Origin: a virus | DNA: 54,220 nt | Direction: 5' to 3' (one strand) | IMG/VR virus record: IMGVR_UViG_3300020222_000028 | Location: 1-54,220 of that record | Shown here: in pieces, positions 28,848-37,565 of the stretch | Layout: each line of letters begins with the position of its first letter | Position numbering within the stretch: the first letter of the stretch is position 1 | Position numbers and translations under genes: made by a program | Notes under the pieces: generated by a model | The model's input: only the letters and a program-made list of their open reading frames with translations | The model's database searches: none | Told to the model about the DNA's origin: nothing

Positions 28848-30464
28848 ATGAGTCAACTATTTGGATTCTCTATTAAACAAGAGGGGGGATTGAAAGGTCA
28901 ATCCCCCATTCCACCAAATGCCGACGATGGAGTAACCGCTGTAGCAGGCGGTTATTTTGGTTCGTATGTAGACATTGAAGGAGTAGCGCGTAATGAGTTT
29001 GAGCTCATTAGGCGCTATCGTGATATGGCACTTCACCCAGAAGTAGATTCTGCTATTGACGAAATCGTAAACGAAACTATTGTATCTGATTTAGATGATA
29101 GTCCCGTTCAGATAGAACTATCTAATCTAGAAGTAAGCACAAGTATTAAAAATAAAATCAGAGAAGAGTTTGATTATATTAAAAGACTTCTCAAATTTGA
29201 TTCTCGTTCTCACGAGATTTTTAGAAACTGGTATATTGATGGTAGACTTTATTATCACAAAGTAGTAGATTTAAACAATCCCAAATCAGGTATTCTCGAA
29301 CTTCGTTACATTGACCCAATGAAAATCAAGAAGGTCAAAGTTCAGAATAAAGATCAAAAAGAAATAATGAGTCAAGAGACTCGTGGCACAGCACTACAAT
29401 ATAACTTCGGAGAGTTTATTGAATATTACTTATACAATCCAAAAGGTTATGTAACTAGTGCAAACTTTGATGGCAATGCTATGGCAAATGGCATGAAGAT
29501 TGCTGCCGATGCTATTACATATGTTCCTTCAGGAATCCAAGATCTCAACAAAAAAATGACGTTGAGTTTCATGCACAAAGCAATCAAATCACTTAACCAA
29601 CTTCGCATGATTGAAGATGCGTTGGTTATCTATCGTTTGTCTCGTGCCCCAGAAAGAAGAATTTTCTACATTGACGTAGGTAATCTTCCCAAAGTAAAAG
29701 CGGAGCAATATCTACGCGAAACAATGGCACGTTACAGAAACAAACTTGTTTATGATGCAGCCACAGGAGAAATCCGCGATGACAAAAAGCATATGAGTAT
29801 GCTTGAGGATTTTTGGCTCCCTCGTCGTGAAGGTGGCAGAGGAACTGAAATCACAACTCTGCCTGGTGGTCAAAATTTGGGAGAGTTAAAGGATGTCGAA
29901 TACTTTAAAAAGAAACTATACAACTCACTTAACTTACCTCCATCACGTTTAGATGATGCAAACCAAGGATTCTCTCTTGGTCGTTCATCTGAAATCCTTA
30001 GAGATGAACTCAAGTTTTCCAAGTGGATTGGAAGATTAAGAAAGAGATTCAGTACTTTATTCCACGACACACTAAGAACTCAACTTATTCTAAAAGGAAT
30101 CATCACTCCCGAAGATTGGGAAGAGATGCAAGAGCATATTCAATATGACTATCAGTTTGATAATCATTTTGAAGAACTAAAGCAGGCAGAACTGATGGGT
30201 AATCGTCTGCAGGTTGCAACAGCTCTCGATCCTTTCTTAGGTAAATATTATTCTATTGAATATGTTCGCCGTCAAGTTCTCATGCAAAATGACGCAGAGT
30301 ATGACGAAATAACTAAGCAGATGGAAGCAGAGATTGCGGAAGGTAAAATACCAGATCCAATCCACACAAACCTAATGAACGCAGCAACTCTGGAGATGGG
30401 AGCTGTACCACCACCAATGCCAGAACCAGCAGCAACGCCAAAACCTAAAACATCTCAATCATAA
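28848..30464 (+). CDS. gp20: Portal vertex protein gp20
   Basis: This 538-residue portal forms the dodecameric ring through which DNA enters the head. The region FELIRRYRDMALHPEVDSAIDEIVNE (residues about 52-77) is a well-known conserved part of cyanophage gp20, often used as a marker. LPPSRLDDANQGFSLGRSSEILRDELKF near residues 365-392 is another. The C-terminus is Pro/Ala-rich and probably disordered. The start has only a weak GTGAG-type ribosome site. The stop overlaps a CATAAATA box that serves 67 and 21. Confidence 0.96.
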   Translation: MSQLFGFSIKQEGGLKGQSPIPPNADDGVTAVAGGYFGSYVDIEGVARNEFELIRRYRDMALHPEVDSAIDEIVNETIVSDLDDSPVQIELSNLEVSTSIKNKIREEFDYIKRLLKFDSRSHEIFRNWYIDGRLYYHKVVDLNNPKSGILELRYIDPMKIKKVKVQNKDQKEIMSQETRGTALQYNFGEFIEYYLYNPKGYVTSANFDGNAMANGMKIAADAITYVPSGIQDLNKKMTLSFMHKAIKSLNQLRMIEDALVIYRLSRAPERRIFYIDVGNLPKVKAEQYLRETMARYRNKLVYDAATGEIRDDKKHMSMLEDFWLPRREGGRGTEITTLPGGQNLGELKDVEYFKKKLYNSLNLPPSRLDDANQGFSLGRSSEILRDELKFSKWIGRLRKRFSTLFHDTLRTQLILKGIITPEDWEEMQEHIQYDYQFDNHFEELKQAELMGNRLQVATALDPFLGKYYSIEYVRRQVLMQNDAEYDEITKQMEAEIAEGKIPDPIHTNLMNAATLEMGAVPPPMPEPAATPKPKTSQS

Positions 30465-30467
30465 ATA
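30460..30467 (+). promoter_or_regulatory. Late promoter CATAAATA of 67-21
   Basis: CATAAATA overlaps the gene 20 stop and lies 19 bases before the gene 67 ATG. A second A/T-rich run, AATAAATA-like, directly follows it. Confidence 0.55.
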
Positions 30468-30486
30468 AAAATAAATATTAAATCAA

Positions 30487-30687
30487 ATGGATACTATTGA
30501 AGTTGTAAATGCCGTTCGTAACGGCGATAGAGTTCAAGCACTCGATAAAATCGCTGACATCCTCTATGGAAAAGCAGCGGAAGCAATGCAAGATTACAAG
30601 CAAGTCGTTGCTCATTCTTTTTTCGATGAACCAGAATCTCCTGACGAGGAGGTAGAAGAAACACCATCAGAGGAAACAGACCAATGA
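30487..30687 (+). CDS. gp67: Prohead core protein gp67
   Basis: This 66-residue protein lies between portal and prohead protease, the place of T4 gene 67. The first 45 residues are helical (VVNAVRNGDRVQALDKIADIL) and the last 20 are very acidic (ESPDEEVEETPSEETDQ), as in gp67, a small acidic scaffold-core component. The start is close to the CATAAATA box with almost no ribosome site. It overlaps gene 21 by four bases (ATGA). No separate gene 68 is present. Confidence 0.82.
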   Translation: MDTIEVVNAVRNGDRVQALDKIADILYGKAAEAMQDYKQVVAHSFFDEPESPDEEVEETPSEETDQ

Positions 30688-31328
30688 AACTAATCACCGA
30701 GAGCATTGAGGATATTCGAATCCTCGAAGAAGAATCAAACGGTAGAAAAATTCTACACATTGAAGGTGTATTTCTTCAAGGTGATATTAAAAATCGTAAT
30801 GGTCGCGTCTATCCATTTGGCGTTCTTGAACGCGAGGTTGGTAGATACAATGAGCAATATGTAAATGTTGGTCGTGCTCTCGGTGAACTAGGTCATCCTG
30901 ATGGTCCCACTGTAAATCTAGATCGTGTGTCACATAAGATCGTTTCACTCAAAGCAGAAGGAAGCAACTTTGTTGGTAAGGCACAAATCTTAAATACACC
31001 TATGGGAAATATCGCCAAGTCTCTTCTGGAGTCAGGAGTTAAACTTGGAGTTTCTTCTAGAGGCATGGGTTCGATCGAAGAAAAGAACGGGGCTAACTAT
31101 GTACGTGATGATTTTATGCTCGCTACTGCTGCCGATATTGTAGCAGATCCCTCTGCACCTGACGCATTCGTGAATGGAATCATGGAAGGAAAAGAGTGGG
31201 TGTGGGAAAATGGGATTATTAAGGAAGTTAATATTGCTAAATACCACAGATATATTTCTGAATCAACCAGAAAAAATATTGAGGAGAGGTCGTTGAAGGC
31301 GTTCAACCACTTCTTACAAAGTTTGTAA
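30684..31328 (+). CDS. gp21: Prohead core protease gp21
   Basis: gp21 is the assembly protease that degrades the scaffold and trims gp23. The 214-residue sequence shows the herpesvirus-like serine protease layout: GELGHPDGP with catalytic His71, and GVSSRGMGS with Ser124 or Ser125 as the nucleophile. The stretch GRVYPFGVLEREV is also typical. The start overlaps gene 67 by four bases. After the stop comes a 53-base gap with a late box that restarts transcription for 22. Confidence 0.94.
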   Translation: MKLITESIEDIRILEEESNGRKILHIEGVFLQGDIKNRNGRVYPFGVLEREVGRYNEQYVNVGRALGELGHPDGPTVNLDRVSHKIVSLKAEGSNFVGKAQILNTPMGNIAKSLLESGVKLGVSSRGMGSIEEKNGANYVRDDFMLATAADIVADPSAPDAFVNGIMEGKEWVWENGIIKEVNIAKYHRYISESTRKNIEERSLKAFNHFLQSL

Positions 31329-31331
31329 TTT

Positions 31332-31339
31332 CATAAATA
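31332..31339 (+). promoter_or_regulatory. Late promoter CATAAATA of gene 22
   Basis: CATAAATA lies in the 53-base gap after gene 21, 43 bases before the gene 22 ATG, which has an ACGAGGAA ribosome site. Confidence 0.65.
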
Positions 31340-31381
31340 ATCATAGAATAAACATATAGTAAGTATTACGAGGAATCTCAA

Positions 31382-32512
31382 ATGTCAGATAACTTAAACG
31401 AAAAGTTTGAGGAGCTTGTAACTGAGTCAGAAGTTGGCACAAGTGCGCTTTCTCCCGCAATCGTTCCTGGCCAATCATCTGGTATCGGTCAATACATGCA
31501 TCCTGTAACTGGTCAAGTCGGTGACGCACAAACTCGCGGTGGTGGAAAAGATAGTGGATTTACACTTGCCACTTCACTTGCTCCTGGTCAATCAGAAGAA
31601 GACAATGGTGGTTCGGATTTTGAATCACCAGAGGGTGAGGACAATCCTGGAGCAAAAGCAGCAAAGCATAACAAAAAAGTTAGCGATGCTCAAACTACTT
31701 CCAAAGGTGTTGAGTCGGCATTTTCAGTTAAGTCATCTGGTTATGGCGTAGAGAATGGTCAGAACAATACTAAAGTATTTGGCATGGAAGCAATCGAATA
31801 TTCCGCTGCGGAAGACGTTGCTGCCCTCACCGAAGGCGAAGAGTTCTCCGAAGATTTCAAAGCGAAAGCAACGACAATCTTCGAAGCTGCTGTTAAGTCG
31901 CGTATCGAAGAGCAAGTATCTTCAATCGCAACTAAACTCGAAGAGCAGTTCTCCGCCAAACTCCAAGAAGAGATTGCTACTCTCTCCGAAAAAGTTGATG
32001 AAACACTCAGCTATGCAATCACCACTTGGGTAGAAGAGAACCAAGTTGCACTCGATGCAGGTCTCAAGCTTGAGATTGCTGAAGAGTTCATGGGTGGTCT
32101 GAAAAAAGTTTTTGAAGAAAACTACCTCAATCTCCCAGAAGAGAAAGTCGATGTTGTAGAAACAATGACTGAGGAGCTTTGTGAAATGGAAGGTCGCTTA
32201 AACGAACAGATTGAGCGTAATATTGATCTTAATAATAAACTCGCTGGTTATCAAAAAACCGTTATCCTCAATCATATGAGCGAGGGTCTCGTTGATACTC
32301 AAAGAGAAAAACTTGCTTCTCTTGCTGAAGGAGTAGAGTTTGTTTCTGAAGAAGACTTCAAGAACAAAGTCGCAACTCTCATTAGCAGCTACTTCCCTAA
32401 GCATGTAGTTAATGAGCAAGTAGTCCCTGAAGTCTCAGGTGAGCAATCAACTGAAGAAGTATCGCCAGTAATGGCAGCATATCTTCAGGCGATTTCACGC
32501 TGGAGCAACTGA
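31382..32512 (+). CDS. gp22: Prohead scaffold core protein gp22
   Basis: The place between protease 21 and capsid 23, and a charged, mostly helical composition, identify the major scaffold. Residues 1-130 are Gly/Ser/Asp-rich and probably flexible. From about residue 150 the protein is acidic and coiled-coil-like (EEFSEDFKAKATTIFEAAV, SRIEEQVSSIATKLEEQF, EEIATLSEKVDETLSYAI). The C-terminus VSPVMAAYLQAISRW is family-like and probably contacts the capsid. At 376 residues it is longer than T4 gp22 (269). It should be destroyed by gp21 during maturation. Confidence 0.88.
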   Translation: MSDNLNEKFEELVTESEVGTSALSPAIVPGQSSGIGQYMHPVTGQVGDAQTRGGGKDSGFTLATSLAPGQSEEDNGGSDFESPEGEDNPGAKAAKHNKKVSDAQTTSKGVESAFSVKSSGYGVENGQNNTKVFGMEAIEYSAAEDVAALTEGEEFSEDFKAKATTIFEAAVKSRIEEQVSSIATKLEEQFSAKLQEEIATLSEKVDETLSYAITTWVEENQVALDAGLKLEIAEEFMGGLKKVFEENYLNLPEEKVDVVETMTEELCEMEGRLNEQIERNIDLNNKLAGYQKTVILNHMSEGLVDTQREKLASLAEGVEFVSEEDFKNKVATLISSYFPKHVVNEQVVPEVSGEQSTEEVSPVMAAYLQAISRWSN

Positions 32513-32516
32513 TAAT

Positions 32517-32524
32517 AATAAATA
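32517..32524 (+). promoter_or_regulatory. Late promoter variant AATAAATA of gene 23
   Basis: AATAAATA lies 36 bases upstream of the major capsid ATG, which has a CGGAG ribosome site. T4 gene 23 also has its own late promoter, which supports the call. Confidence 0.55.
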
Positions 32525-32559
32525 ATTTTAACCCAATCACTCAACGGAGTAAAAGCAAA

Positions 32560-33981
32560 ATGTCTGATACAAGAATTTTGCAGGAAAAGTGGGCACCTGT
32601 TCTAAATCACGGTGGTCTTCCTGAAATCAAGGATGCATATCGTAAACAGGTTGTTGCTACCCTGCTAGAAAACCAAGAGCGTGCTATTCGTGAAGAGTAT
32701 GCAATGCTCGGAGAAGTTACCTCTCAGGTAAACTCACTCGGCGCTGCAACCATCGCACCTGCTGGTTCAGCTCTATCCTCAAGCAACACTGCTGGTCTTG
32801 CTGGTTTCGATCCTATCCTAATCAGCCTAATCCGCCGTTCAATGCCTAACCTTGTCGCTTATGACATCGCTGGCGTTCAACCAATGAGCGGTCCTACTGG
32901 TCTCATCTTTGCGATGAGAGCTCGTTACGAGAACCAGAACGGTGCTGAAGCACTCTACTACGAACCAGACGAAGGTTTCTCAGCTGGTTACGATGCCAAC
33001 AAGGGCGACTACAATGTTCGTTCTGCTGCTGGTGTTGGTGGCGATGCTGAGGGTAATAACCCTGCTGTTCTTAATGACGGCACTCCTGGCACCTATGAAG
33101 TTGCTCGTGGCATGAGCCGTGAGACTTCTGAAGTTCTAGGCGAAGCAAATACTCTGTTCCGCGAGATGGCGTTCAGCATCGAGAAAACCTCGGTGACTGC
33201 TAAGACACGCGCACTCAAGGCAGAGTACACCTTAGAACTAGCACAAGACCTTAAGGCAATCCACGGTCTTGATGCTGAGCAAGAGCTCGCCAACCTACTC
33301 TCAAGCGAGATCCTCGCTGAGATCAACCGCGAAATCATCCGTACCGTTTATACTGTTGCACTTCCTGGTGCTCAGCAAGACGTTGCTACTCAAGGTACTT
33401 TTGACCTTGATATCGATTCAAACGGTCGTTGGATGGCAGAAAAGTTCAAGGGTCTCCTATTCCAGATTCAGCGTGATGCAAACGCAATCGGTCAACTCAC
33501 ACGTAGAGGTAAAGGCAACTTTATGATCTGCTCAGCAGACGTTGCTTCCGCTATGTCGATGGCTGGTATGCTTGATTACGCTCCTGCTCTCAACACTTCA
33601 CTTAACGTTGATGACACTGGTAACGTATTTGCTGGTGTTCTTCAGGGTGGTATCCGTGTTTACATCGATCCATTCGGTGCTCCTGTTTACTCACAGGGTC
33701 AGGCTGCTAAACACTACTACGTCATGGGTTATAAGGGCACCTCACCTTATGATGCAGGTCTCTTCTACTGCCCATACGTTCCTCTCCAAATGGTTCGTAG
33801 TATCAATCCTGATACCTTCCAACCTAAGATTGGATTCAAGACACGTTACGGTATGGTCAGCAACCCATTCGTTTCAACAACGAATAGCAATGGTATCGCT
33901 GGTGCTACTCCTGACGGTTCTGCTCTCACCGCTAATACTAACCAGTATTACAGAAGAGTTAAGGTTACTAACCTCACCTGA
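32560..33981 (+). CDS. gp23: Major capsid protein gp23
   Basis: This 473-residue protein carries well-known gp23 markers: FDPILISLIRRSMPNLVAYD (residues about 84-103), GVQPMSGPTGLIFAMRARY, and the C-terminal part with GVLQGGIRVYIDPFG and VMGYKGTSPYDAGLFYCPYVPL. It assembles into the head lattice after N-terminal trimming by gp21. Arginine is coded mainly by CGT/CGC, unlike the AGA-rich neck genes, which fits strong expression. It has its own late box upstream and a strong terminator 18 bases after the stop, so it can be made from a single-gene transcript. Confidence 0.97.
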   Translation: MSDTRILQEKWAPVLNHGGLPEIKDAYRKQVVATLLENQERAIREEYAMLGEVTSQVNSLGAATIAPAGSALSSSNTAGLAGFDPILISLIRRSMPNLVAYDIAGVQPMSGPTGLIFAMRARYENQNGAEALYYEPDEGFSAGYDANKGDYNVRSAAGVGGDAEGNNPAVLNDGTPGTYEVARGMSRETSEVLGEANTLFREMAFSIEKTSVTAKTRALKAEYTLELAQDLKAIHGLDAEQELANLLSSEILAEINREIIRTVYTVALPGAQQDVATQGTFDLDIDSNGRWMAEKFKGLLFQIQRDANAIGQLTRRGKGNFMICSADVASAMSMAGMLDYAPALNTSLNVDDTGNVFAGVLQGGIRVYIDPFGAPVYSQGQAAKHYYVMGYKGTSPYDAGLFYCPYVPLQMVRSINPDTFQPKIGFKTRYGMVSNPFVSTTNSNGIAGATPDGSALTANTNQYYRRVKVTNLT

Positions 33982-33998
33982 TTTACAGGTCAAGGTAG

Positions 33999-34024
33999 AG
34001 ACCCCCAAAAGGGGGTCTTTTTTT
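33999..34024 (+). terminator. Strong rho-independent terminator after gene 23
   Basis: An 8-bp perfect stem (AGACCCCC with GGGGGTCT) and AAAA loop are followed by a T-tract to 34024. It closes the major capsid transcript. Confidence 0.93.
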
Positions 34025-34029
34025 ATGCA

Positions 34030-34037
34030 AATAAATA
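34030..34037 (+). promoter_or_regulatory. Late promoter variant AATAAATA
   Basis: AATAAATA lies six bases after the gene 23 terminator and 20 bases before the ATG at 34057, so it could restart late transcription. Confidence 0.55.
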
Positions 34038-34056
34038 GTGAAAAAAGGATAAGGTC

Positions 34057-34569
34057 ATGCCTGCTAAGTGGTTTGATGAACAACCAAAAAATAGAAACTT
34101 TCTTGCCCCAGCTGGATTTAAGTTGGAGTTGGAGTTATTTCCTGGCGTAGATTTTTTCTGTCAACGTTCTGGTGTTCCAGATATTTCTGTAGGAACTACT
34201 GAAGTTCCAACTCCATTCAGAAGTCTACCGATCCCTTCTGCAGGTGGAGTTCGTTATGGTGATTTTAGAGTTCGATTTATTATTGATGAAGATTTAAAAA
34301 ACTATTTAACTATATTTGATTGGATACAAAAAAATAATCTAGCAGAAACATATGATGACAGTGGTATACAATTTTGTAATGCAGAGCTGCATATTTTAAA
34401 TAGTAACTTTAGAACAAATAGAATAGTAAACTTTGAAAAACTTTTCCCAGTTGATTTATCTGGTGTTGAGTTTGACGTAGCAGACCAAGACGTTGATTAC
34501 ATTACAGCTGATGTAACATTTAAGTTTTTTAAATATTATTTTACAGATAAAAATCACAAGGAGTTATGA
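34057..34569 (+). CDS. gp3: Tail completion/sheath stabiliser-like protein, probable gp3
   Basis: This 170-residue protein begins MPAKWFDEQPKNRNFLAPAG and carries FFCQRSGVPDISVGTTEVP and a long beta pattern (VRYGDFRVRFIIDEDLKNY). This resembles small tail-tube-related virion proteins of cyanophages. The place between 23 and uvsY is where cyanophages carry the gene named 3, whose product ends the tail tube. I favour gp3 from context and general likeness. A gp54- or gp19-like baseplate or tube protein is an alternative. A late promoter and an AAGG ribosome site precede it. Confidence 0.6.
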   Translation: MPAKWFDEQPKNRNFLAPAGFKLELELFPGVDFFCQRSGVPDISVGTTEVPTPFRSLPIPSAGGVRYGDFRVRFIIDEDLKNYLTIFDWIQKNNLAETYDDSGIQFCNAELHILNSNFRTNRIVNFEKLFPVDLSGVEFDVADQDVDYITADVTFKFFKYYFTDKNHKEL

Positions 34570-34572
34570 TAT

Positions 34573-35049
34573 ATGAAGTTTGATGATTTGAGAACACTTT
34601 TTAATCATGTTAAATCAGAATGGCAAGAAGATTCACATATCGATTTCCAGTTTAAAAACAAACAATACTCAGCAGACCTAGCACAAATATCGCTAGACAT
34701 TCCTTACCAGCACAATAAATATTTAAACTTCTATAACGATTTCTCAACAGAGAAGACAGCACTGGAGTTCCAGTATCGTATGAAGTTAAAAGAAAAAAGA
34801 GAATATTATCAAGGGGAAGCAGATCCCGAAGTTTACAAAGAAAAACCTTTTGGACAATCCATTAAAACATCCGAGAAGATGAAAGTATATTTGGAAGCGG
34901 ATGAGGATTTGATTAATATTGAAATGAAGATAGAGTTTATTAACAAGGCACTTTTCTTTTTGGATAATATTCTTAAAATGATATCCAACAGAAGTTTCCA
35001 AATCAAAAACGCTATCGAGTGGGAGAAATTTATTAATGGTAGCACCTAA
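34573..35049 (+). CDS. uvsY: Recombination mediator UvsY
   Basis: UvsY loads UvsX recombinase onto gp32-coated single-stranded DNA. The 158-residue sequence aligns with T4 UvsY through its centre and end: KREYYQGEADPEVY (T4 has LDYYSGRGD), the following SEKMKVYLEADEDLI, and the final SNRSFQIKNAIEWEKF. The N-terminus is about 20 residues longer than T4's. It shares a base with the uvsW start (TAATG), and the two are neighbours in other T4-like phages. uvsX lies 17 kb downstream in this window. Confidence 0.92.
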   Translation: MKFDDLRTLFNHVKSEWQEDSHIDFQFKNKQYSADLAQISLDIPYQHNKYLNFYNDFSTEKTALEFQYRMKLKEKREYYQGEADPEVYKEKPFGQSIKTSEKMKVYLEADEDLINIEMKIEFINKALFFLDNILKMISNRSFQIKNAIEWEKFINGST

Positions 35050-36527
35050 TGTCAGAACTTGTAGTAGCAAAGAAGAATAACATCTTCCTCACAATCAAAG
35101 CAGAACCACACGTTCACTATGAACTCGCAGATTATTTCACATTTGATATCCCTAACGCCAAGTTTATGCCCCAGTATAAAAGTGGCATGTGGGATGGAAA
35201 GATTCGACTCTACTCGCCAGGAACAGGCGAGCTCTATTGTGGTCTCATCTCACACCTCAAAGAGTGGAGCGGAGTCAAAGGTTATTCAATCGAGTATCAA
35301 GGTAATAAGTTCTATGGAGATGTAGAAGAAGTTAATCCACAGATTACACCAGAAGGTGTTAGTGGATTCATGAATGCTATCTGCTCCAATCATACACCAA
35401 GAGATTATCAAGTCAAGGCAGTATACGAAGCTCTTCTAAACAATCGCCGTCTGTTACTTTCTCCCACTGCTTCTGGTAAGTCACTGATGATTTACTCGTT
35501 AGTGAGATACTACTATGCTTCTGAGTATAAAAAGACAGGAAAGAAAACTCTCATCATTGTTCCCACCACTTCACTGGTCGAACAGATGTATAAAGATTTT
35601 GAAGATTACGGTTGGGATGTAGAAGAACATTGTCATAAGATTTACGGAGGTAAAGATAAGAACGTAGAGAAAGCAGTTATCATTTCTACGTGGCAATCTA
35701 TCTACAAGTTTCCTAAGCGTTGGTTTGATGACTTCTCCTGTGTGATTGGAGATGAAGCACACCTATTCAAATCTAAATCACTGACTGGCATCATGACTAA
35801 ACTCCATGAAGCTAAGTATCGTTTTGGTTTTACTGGAACACTTGATGGTTCTGCTACACACAAATGGGTGCTGGAAGGATTGTTTGGTGAATGTAAGCAT
35901 GTTACTAAAACAGAAAAGTTAATCAAAGAAGGTCATCTATCGGATTTTCGTATTAAGGTTCTTTTACTCAAACATGAAACAGAGCAGTTCTTTGATTATC
36001 AAAATGAAATCGATGCGATTGTAGATAATCCAAAACGTAATCGTTTGATTAGAAACTTAGTGCGTGACTTAGAAGGTAACACTTTGGTTCTCTTCAACTA
36101 TGTTGAGCGTCACGGAATGCCTCTATACGAAAGCATAAATAGAGTTGTTAAAGAAGGTCGTAAAGTTTTTCTGGTCTATGGTGGTGTAGACACAGAAGAG
36201 CGCGAAGAGATTAGAAGGATTACTGAAACTGAAAATGACGCAGTAATCGTAGCTTCATACGGAACATTCAGCACTGGCATTAACATTCGTAATCTACACA
36301 ATGTTGTGTTTGCCTCACCATCAAAATCAAGAGTAAGAAACTTACAATCTATTGGGCGTGTATTGCGTAAGGGCGATAACAAAACTTATGCAACTCTTTA
36401 TGATATTGCTGATGAGTATTGCAGAACTCCTCAGAAAAACTACACCCTGAAACATTTAGATGAACGATTGAAAATATACGAAGAAGAAAAGTTTAATGTA
36501 GAAATAATAAAAATAGATTTAAGATAA
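35049..36527 (+). CDS. uvsW: UvsW RNA-DNA and DNA helicase
   Basis: UvsW is a superfamily 2 helicase that unwinds branched DNA and R-loops, and in T4 helps switch from origin- to recombination-dependent replication. Visible motifs are the N-terminal KYKSGMWDGKIRLY-like region (residues 42-55), Q-motif TPRDYQ (116-121), Walker A SPTASGKS (138-145), GDEAHLF (234-240), FTGTLDG (261-267), and motif VI QSIGRVLRKG near the end. The 492-residue length fits T4 (about 500). It overlaps uvsY by one base. Confidence 0.95.
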   Translation: MSELVVAKKNNIFLTIKAEPHVHYELADYFTFDIPNAKFMPQYKSGMWDGKIRLYSPGTGELYCGLISHLKEWSGVKGYSIEYQGNKFYGDVEEVNPQITPEGVSGFMNAICSNHTPRDYQVKAVYEALLNNRRLLLSPTASGKSLMIYSLVRYYYASEYKKTGKKTLIIVPTTSLVEQMYKDFEDYGWDVEEHCHKIYGGKDKNVEKAVIISTWQSIYKFPKRWFDDFSCVIGDEAHLFKSKSLTGIMTKLHEAKYRFGFTGTLDGSATHKWVLEGLFGECKHVTKTEKLIKEGHLSDFRIKVLLLKHETEQFFDYQNEIDAIVDNPKRNRLIRNLVRDLEGNTLVLFNYVERHGMPLYESINRVVKEGRKVFLVYGGVDTEEREEIRRITETENDAVIVASYGTFSTGINIRNLHNVVFASPSKSRVRNLQSIGRVLRKGDNKTYATLYDIADEYCRTPQKNYTLKHLDERLKIYEEEKFNVEIIKIDLR

Positions 36528-36528
36528 T

Positions 36529-36948
36529 ATGGAAGAAGAATTTTACGCATCCATAAAACTTACTTCGGGTGAAGAGATTGTAGCTAAAGTTAGTTACGAT
36601 TCAAATGATGATGTTATTGTGGTATTAGAACCTAGAGTGATTGAAAAAGTAGAACAAAAAAAAGGAAAGATGATTGTGGAAGGAATCGTCTTTGATGATT
36701 GGATGAATGCTACTTTTGAAAATATGTTTATTATTCCTCGTTCTCAAATTATTACTATGATTGAACTTGATGAACGTATTATTTCTTTCTATGAAGATCA
36801 TTTAAAAGATAAAAGTCAATATAGAAAATCAAGAAGCAAAGAATCAAACTCTTCATCTAAAAGACAAAATCCCAGAAACTCAGAAGGTTATCTGGGATCT
36901 ATTAAAGAATCTAAGAAGTTATTAGAAGAGATATATAATAAATCTTGA
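36529..36948 (+). CDS. LSm-like small phage protein (139 residues)
   Basis: Residues 1-80 read as a short Sm/LSm-type barrel: ASIKLTSGEEIVAKVSYD, VIVVLEPRVIEKV, then MFIIPRSQIITMIEL. The first strand-turn (KLTSGEEIVAKV) recurs in the two small genes before polymerase. The last 50 residues are basic and Ser/Lys/Asn-rich (KSRSKESNSSSKRQN), so RNA binding or a flexible tail is possible. It starts one base after the uvsW stop. I recall this as a common cyanophage protein but know no tested function. Confidence 0.65.
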   Translation: MEEEFYASIKLTSGEEIVAKVSYDSNDDVIVVLEPRVIEKVEQKKGKMIVEGIVFDDWMNATFENMFIIPRSQIITMIELDERIISFYEDHLKDKSQYRKSRSKESNSSSKRQNPRNSEGYLGSIKESKKLLEEIYNKS

Positions 36949-36980
36949 AAGCGCAACACTGCTATTATATACGATTTTAA

Positions 36981-36996
36981 GGGTTGTGTCAAGCCC
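36981..36996 (+). terminator. Weak terminator-like hairpin before the gene 55 promoter
   Basis: GGGTTG pairs with CAA-CCC (one bulged G, TGT loop) and is followed by CTTTACA. The short T-run merges with the -35 box at 36998. As a terminator it is weak. Confidence 0.4.
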
Positions 36997-36997
36997 C

Positions 36998-37026
36998 TTT
37001 ACAATAACCGTTAGGTGTGTTACAAT
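36998..37026 (+). promoter_or_regulatory. Host-type promoter of gene 55, extended -10
   Basis: TTTACA (36998-37003), a 17-base spacer and TACAAT (37021-37026) are each one base off consensus. TGT directly before the -10 makes it an extended -10 promoter (TGTGTTACAAT). Transcription should start near 37033. Confidence 0.75.
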
Positions 37027-37049
37027 ATTAACACCAACGGATGTACACT

Positions 37050-37565
37050 ATGCTAACAGTCGAAAAGCCAATGGGTAGACGCACAACCAAGGAAAACTAT
37101 GTTAATAACCGAGAGTTCCTCGATGCCCTGATGGTGTATCGACAGCAGGTTTCTGCAGCTAAAAAAGCAGATCTACCCAAACCTAAAGTTCCCAACTATA
37201 TTGGGGAATGTTTTTTAAAGATTGCTACCCACCTATCATACAAACCTAACTTTGTCAACTACATGTTTAGGGATGATATGATCTGTGATGGGATCGAAAA
37301 CTGTCTTCAGTATATCGATAACTTTAATCCAGAGAAGTCAACCAATCCATTTGCTTACTTCACTCAGATTATCTATTATGCTTTCTTGCGTAGGATTCAA
37401 CGTGAGAAAAAGCAACTAGAAATCAAAACTAAGATTCTTGAAAAGTCTGGGTTTGATGAAGTTTTGTATACAGACAGTTACAGCGGTGACATGGCTGGTT
37501 ATAATAGCAGTTACTCTGATATGAATAGTATCAAAGAATCCCTTGAAATGAGATCTAAACGATGA
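37050..37565 (+). CDS. gp55: Late-transcription sigma factor gp55
   Basis: gp55 directs host RNA polymerase to TATAAATA late promoters, many of which lie in this window. The family match is in KENYVNNREFLDALMVYRQ (T4 has KYNYVNNKELLQAI), MICDGIENCLQYIDNFNP and NPFAYFTQIIYYAFLRRIQREKK, which correspond to sigma region 2 and the T4 pattern MIADGIEASIKG...[21 protein letters not shown]. I chose ATG 37050 because ACGGA sits eight bases upstream and transcription should start near 37033. An in-frame ATG at 37041 would leave almost no leader. The stop overlaps gene 47 by four bases. Confidence 0.93.
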   Translation: MLTVEKPMGRRTTKENYVNNREFLDALMVYRQQVSAAKKADLPKPKVPNYIGECFLKIATHLSYKPNFVNYMFRDDMICDGIENCLQYIDNFNPEKSTNPFAYFTQIIYYAFLRRIQREKKQLEIKTKILEKSGFDEVLYTDSYSGDMAGYNSSYSDMNSIKESLEMRSKR

